Origin: Adineta steineri
Taxonomy: Eukaryota; Rotifera; Eurotatoria; Adinetida; Adinetidae
Reading direction: 5' to 3'
Length of the DNA stretch: 64,000 bases
NCBI GenBank assembly: GCA_905250115.1
Contig: CAJNOI010000113.1
Span: 237,084 to 301,083 of the forward strand
Part shown: positions 60,154 to 64,000 of the stretch, in pieces
Layout of the letters: each line of letters opens with the position of its first letter
How positions within the stretch are numbered: position 1 is the stretch's first letter
Position numbers and translations under genes: made by a program
Notes under the pieces: model-generated
What the model was told of the DNA's origin: nothing
Database searches by the model: none
The model's input: the letters and a program-made list of their open reading frames with translations, nothing else

Positions 60154-62150
60154 ATAGCCTGAAATGGAGGAAATCTTAGAATATTTGCTTATGCCTCTAT
60201 AGTAGAGAAACATCCGAGTATCTATTTTGTTGTTCATTTATTATTAGTTAAACGATTTTAATAAGAAAAACAAATTCAAACTATAATACAAAGAGTTTCT
60301 GCTTAATTCGAGTTCAAATATAAACGATTGTTAAAAAAAAAGAACTAATACATATTTCTAGGAATAAATTTAGTTTTAGAATAATTTGCAGATAAATCCT
60401 CCTCACCCACCCCTTGGTTGTATAAATGAATCATATACATCTTGGAGTAAAACTAAAACTGAATCTGTTCCTAAATTTGAGCATTTATTTTCGAATTAAT
60501 AGTATGCAGTTGGATGTTTATTTGTATTCGAATTCGAATTACGTAGCTCATCAAAACATGTGAGAGAAAGGAGGAAGAGGTCAAAAAAACATCGTGTACG
60601 TTTTTTACATTGGAGAGGTAACAATACCAAACGGGATCGAAAAAAAGCGTTCACTGTTCAGAATAAAGAGATATTCATATAGAAGAGATTCATTTGCGGC
60701 AAAAATGGCTCCGTCGGATCTGAAACAGTTCATAAAACAGAAGATTTCACTATCAAGAGGTTTTACTGTACTCTCATATATAAGTTTGCATACATATTGA
60801 AGACATTAATAAAACCTAAAATATTTGCATCTGTAGTGCATTTTAATCGAGAAAATATTACGTTGCTGTTTGTATATTCATTTGATTAGATTTTAATTAT
60901 ATCCATAAAATTTTATCAGAAAAGAAATCTATATATAAGATGAATTAAGTTTCTATCATTTATATCAATACTTTTACATTATTTTCAGTTTTCTAATAGT
61001 ACTTTTTATTCATAATATTTTTTTGTTTTTTTGATCAATATTGTTATATTCATTTTTTCTAAGATTGATGATTTGATATCTATCAGAATACTTTATTTAC
61101 TTCATCACACCCATATATTTTTCGTATTAAAAGAATGAATAGCGTTCGATACATTAACCATTTATGTGCATAATAAAGGTAAAGAAAACAAAAGGGCATT
61201 ATATTATATTAATTGGATCGTTTTAATACAATGACTAGCTGTATTTTATTCTACTATATTTAGCTATTGGTTGTCACATAAACATATTTGTTATATGAAA
61301 GTATATTGGAGTTTATCTTTTGAATAATATGCATTTGCTTATTATGCACAACGTAAGGGGTTATATAGAAATAAAATATGTTTTTATTTTTCGTTTGTCA
61401 TGTTTTATACGCAATTTTTTCCAATCATAATATGTCAGTTGTACCTGTATATTACCTTGAACGACTAGTACGATGGTTTCAAACAACGTGTTAATCTAAG
61501 TTAGTTATATCGTTTCTTTTTTTTTTATTAAAAAAAAATTCTATTAAATTTTCAAAATTAATTTCACGTCTTTACGCAAAACAAAATTGTCAGAAATAAC
61601 TGATCAAAGTCAATAATTTGACCTATTGATTTTGTGCTAATATATAATTTCGAAGATAGGATGTAGGGATGAGGATAAAAGTATATTCGAAACAAAACTG
61701 ATAAACTTGTGTTATAATTTATATGTATTAGTATGTTGTTTGCAATATTGACGGAAAAGAATGGATTCTGTTTTAATTCATTGTTTTCAAATAAGTTATA
61801 TAAAATTATCGTCCGATATATTTATCAGGCTATTTATCACGTGTTCAGTATATATGTAGATCATAATATCTACTGAATGGAATGAATGAAAAGATAGTGA
61901 TGTTCTACATGTGCTTTCTTACTGTATATATAGCGTTGAAAATGATTTAACTTTTCAGTCTCTTAAGTAAGTCATCGAGGTATACTGTGTCATTCTACAG
62001 TCATCTGTAATCTATCTAGAGTATTATTTTTATAGGTGTTTAGGTGCAATTTCTACGGTATATAAAATAGGCATGACTTGAAACGCAATCATACATTTGT
62101 GAAGCAACGATAGATATTATTTATCATTATTTACATTCCGTTCGAGTGAT

Positions 62151-63881
62151 ATGTTGGTTACAATTGTTCTTTTTATTTGTGTCGTATATTTATTTATTTC
62201 ATATTTATGGATTATTAATAATTCTTATAATTATTTTAAACATCATGGTATTCCAGCACCACCATATCGTTTCTTCTATGGTCATTATAAAGATCTTTGG
62301 TCAGTAAAATCATTTTCAAAAAAATTACAAGAATGGACAAGACAATATGGTTCGATATATGGATTATATGCTGGTACAACACCAATGTATGTTGTATCCG
62401 ATGTTGATTTTCTTGAAGAAGTTTATATTAAACAATTTTCATCATTTCATTCACGTCGTTTACCAGTTATATTACGTCTTCAAACCGGTCATAAAGTGCA
62501 TTTATTTAGTGCAATTGGAGCGAGATGGCGTCGTCAACGACAAGTTATCAATCCAACATTTTCATCGACAAAACTTCAGCTAATGTCTCCACTTGTTAAT
62601 AATTGTATTACAGCAATGTTAAATAAAATATCTAGTATTGTTCATAATAAAAATACTGAAATTAATATATATCTATTATATAAACGCATGACAATGGATG
62701 TTATATGTAAGTATATAATTATCTATGATATATATTATGCTGTAATTTTTTTTATTTAGGTCGTTGTGCATTTGGTATTGATACTGATATGCAAAATGAT
62801 ACTGATAATATATATTTAAGAAAATCAGCTGGAACATTTGAAATCGATGTTGATAGATTATCTATAGTTAAATTAACTAATTTATTACCATTTTTTATCA
62901 ATCCTTTTCGTTATTTATTTTTATTTCAAATTGCTATTCGTAGAATATTAATAAGATTAATTCCATCATTAAGTAAATATATTGAGGAAACACCTGGTTC
63001 ATGGTTAACAAATCGTGTTAGAGATGTTGTTAATATTCGACGTACATCATCATTAAAACGTGTAGATTTATTACAACTTATGATGGATGCTTCAACACAT
63101 GATAAAGTTAAAGTAAGATTTATTTGAAAAAAAAACCAATTTCTATAATTTCATTTTTAGGATCATAGTGATGAACGATTAATGTCAAAAGTATTACATT
63201 CAGATGAAGTTGTTAGTAATGTATTTCTTTTTATGATTGCTGGTTATGAAACAACATCAACTGCACTTGCTTATTCAACTTATGTACTCGCTACAGAACC
63301 ACATATTCAAGAAAAACTTATTACAGAAATCAATCAAATCGATTGGAAGAATAATAATGATGATGAAGATATTTATCAACAAGCAGTAAATCTTTCTTAT
63401 CTAGATCTATTCGTTCGTGAAGTTCTTCGAATGTATCCTATAACAAGTAAAGGACAATCAAGAGAGTGCAATACAACTGCAAATGTTTGTGGTCATATTA
63501 TTGAAAAAGGTTGGTAATAGTATAAAAATTCATATTCATTCATCGATTTTTATTTTCGTTATAGATAGTATAATTCAACCGGATATATTTTCTATTCATT
63601 ACAATGCAGATTTATGGGGACCGGAAGATCCAAATCTGTTTTTACCTGAACGACATAGTGTAAAACGTCATCCAGTTGCTTGGATCCCGTTTGGTGTAGG
63701 TCCACGAAATTGTATTGGAATGAGATTTGCTTTGATGGAATTAAAGATGTGTTTAATTCAATTACTTCGTGAATATCGAGTATTAGCTGGTGATAAAATT
63801 GAAGAAGGATTTCAAAGACAAGAAAGACTTGTTATACAACCTGAAGCAATATTTGTTAAACTTGAAAAACGTTCTTTTTAA
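62151..63881 (+). CDS. Cytochrome P450, CYP3-clan-like
   Basis: Exons 62151-62706, 62760-63112, 63161-63509, 63565-63881 join in frame to 524 aa, normal P450 length. An N-terminal membrane anchor (about 1-25) indicates the endoplasmic reticulum. After it come the Pro-rich hinge GIPAPPYRFFYGH, the C-helix WRRQRQVINPTFSS, the I-helix oxygen-activation motif AGYETTS, the K-helix EVLR (ExxR), LFLPERH, and the heme-binding loop PFGVGPRNCIGMRFA with its Cys ligand. The sequence looks most like CYP3/CYP5-type monooxygenases acting on small lipophilic compounds; the substrate cannot be read. The exon 3 donor is GTTGGT (unusual, but the GTAATA two bases on would give a stop). No breaks. 2.9 kb of intergenic DNA lies upstream. 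Confidence 0.95.
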
Positions 63882-64000
63882 AATAATTAATAATCACGTA
63901 GAAACGACCAAAAATTAATTTTTTTTCTTTATAATTGTAAATTATTTTTTATTTTTAATCTAGACTGATAATAAAAATGAATTTCGAAAACACATCTTAG
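63882..64000 (+). other. 3' flank of the P450 gene
   Basis: AT-rich, with AATAAAA at about 63970, a candidate polyadenylation signal about 90 bp after the stop. Confidence 0.45.

Larger units (their letters stand above)
58993..62150. other. Intergenic, about 3.1 kb
   Basis: Apart from the inverted-repeat features at 59769-59819 and 59831-60153 nothing is recognised. The short open frames here are not supported. Confidence 0.45.

Overview
The window looks like an AT-rich, gene-dense animal nuclear genome, most probably a bdelloid rotifer (Adineta/Rotaria type). This is inferred from the intron style (mostly 45-70 bp, GT-AG), animal genes (an NCoR/SMRT corepressor, a glutamate-cysteine ligase catalytic subunit, GPCRs) beside genes typical of bdelloid accessory content (a fungal-type DUF4246 protein, a prokaryote-like C1 peptidase, an ART/TPR protein, SecA-like and EGF-like gene relics). 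No rRNA, tRNA, CRISPR array or retroviral element was recognised.

Layout, left to right. 1-227: a partial minus-strand gene. 228-4276: non-coding, with one long-armed foldback element at about 2868-3365. 4277-4918: a hypothetical protein. 6406-16880: three plus-strand cationic amino acid transporter genes in tandem; copies 2 and 3 come from a recent duplication of about 4.58 kb and all three keep a 9-nt microexon. 17415-19092: fumarase (minus). 19784-21478: DUF4246 protein (minus). 22685-24590: a graveyard with a SecA-like pseudogene, a possible small three-exon gene and an EGF-like pseudogene.

24958-30535 is the most distinctive object: a 5,578-bp DNA transposon with 22-bp perfect terminal inverted repeats, a perfect 8-bp target duplication and arrays of subterminal repeats. 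It carries two genes: a two-exon accessory protein with a zinc-finger-like motif, and an 841-codon transposase-like frame broken by one in-frame stop. The two proteins share a homologous N-terminal domain. I could not place the transposase in a superfamily by eye; the termini and 8-bp duplication fit hAT or P.

30845-31178: a small two-exon gene. 31788-33045: a C1A-type peptidase. 33980-34207: an orphan leucine-rich-repeat exon. 34267-34663: a MITE-like inverted repeat. 35397-37825: two tandem GPCR genes, one with a stop in TM7. 39340-39975: a pseudogene and a CpG-rich island. 42186-45052: glutamate-cysteine ligase catalytic subunit (17 exons). 45376-55269: an NCoR/SMRT-family corepressor (27 exons seen, 3' end lost in a 100-N gap). 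57052-58992: a TPR protein with an ART-like middle domain. 59831-60153: another foldback element. 62151-63881: a complete cytochrome P450.

The genes form no operon; neighbours are unrelated and on both strands. Several ATGs lie just after splice-acceptor-like sequences, as expected where spliced-leader trans-splicing occurs. All assignments come from reading the sequence; no database search was run.
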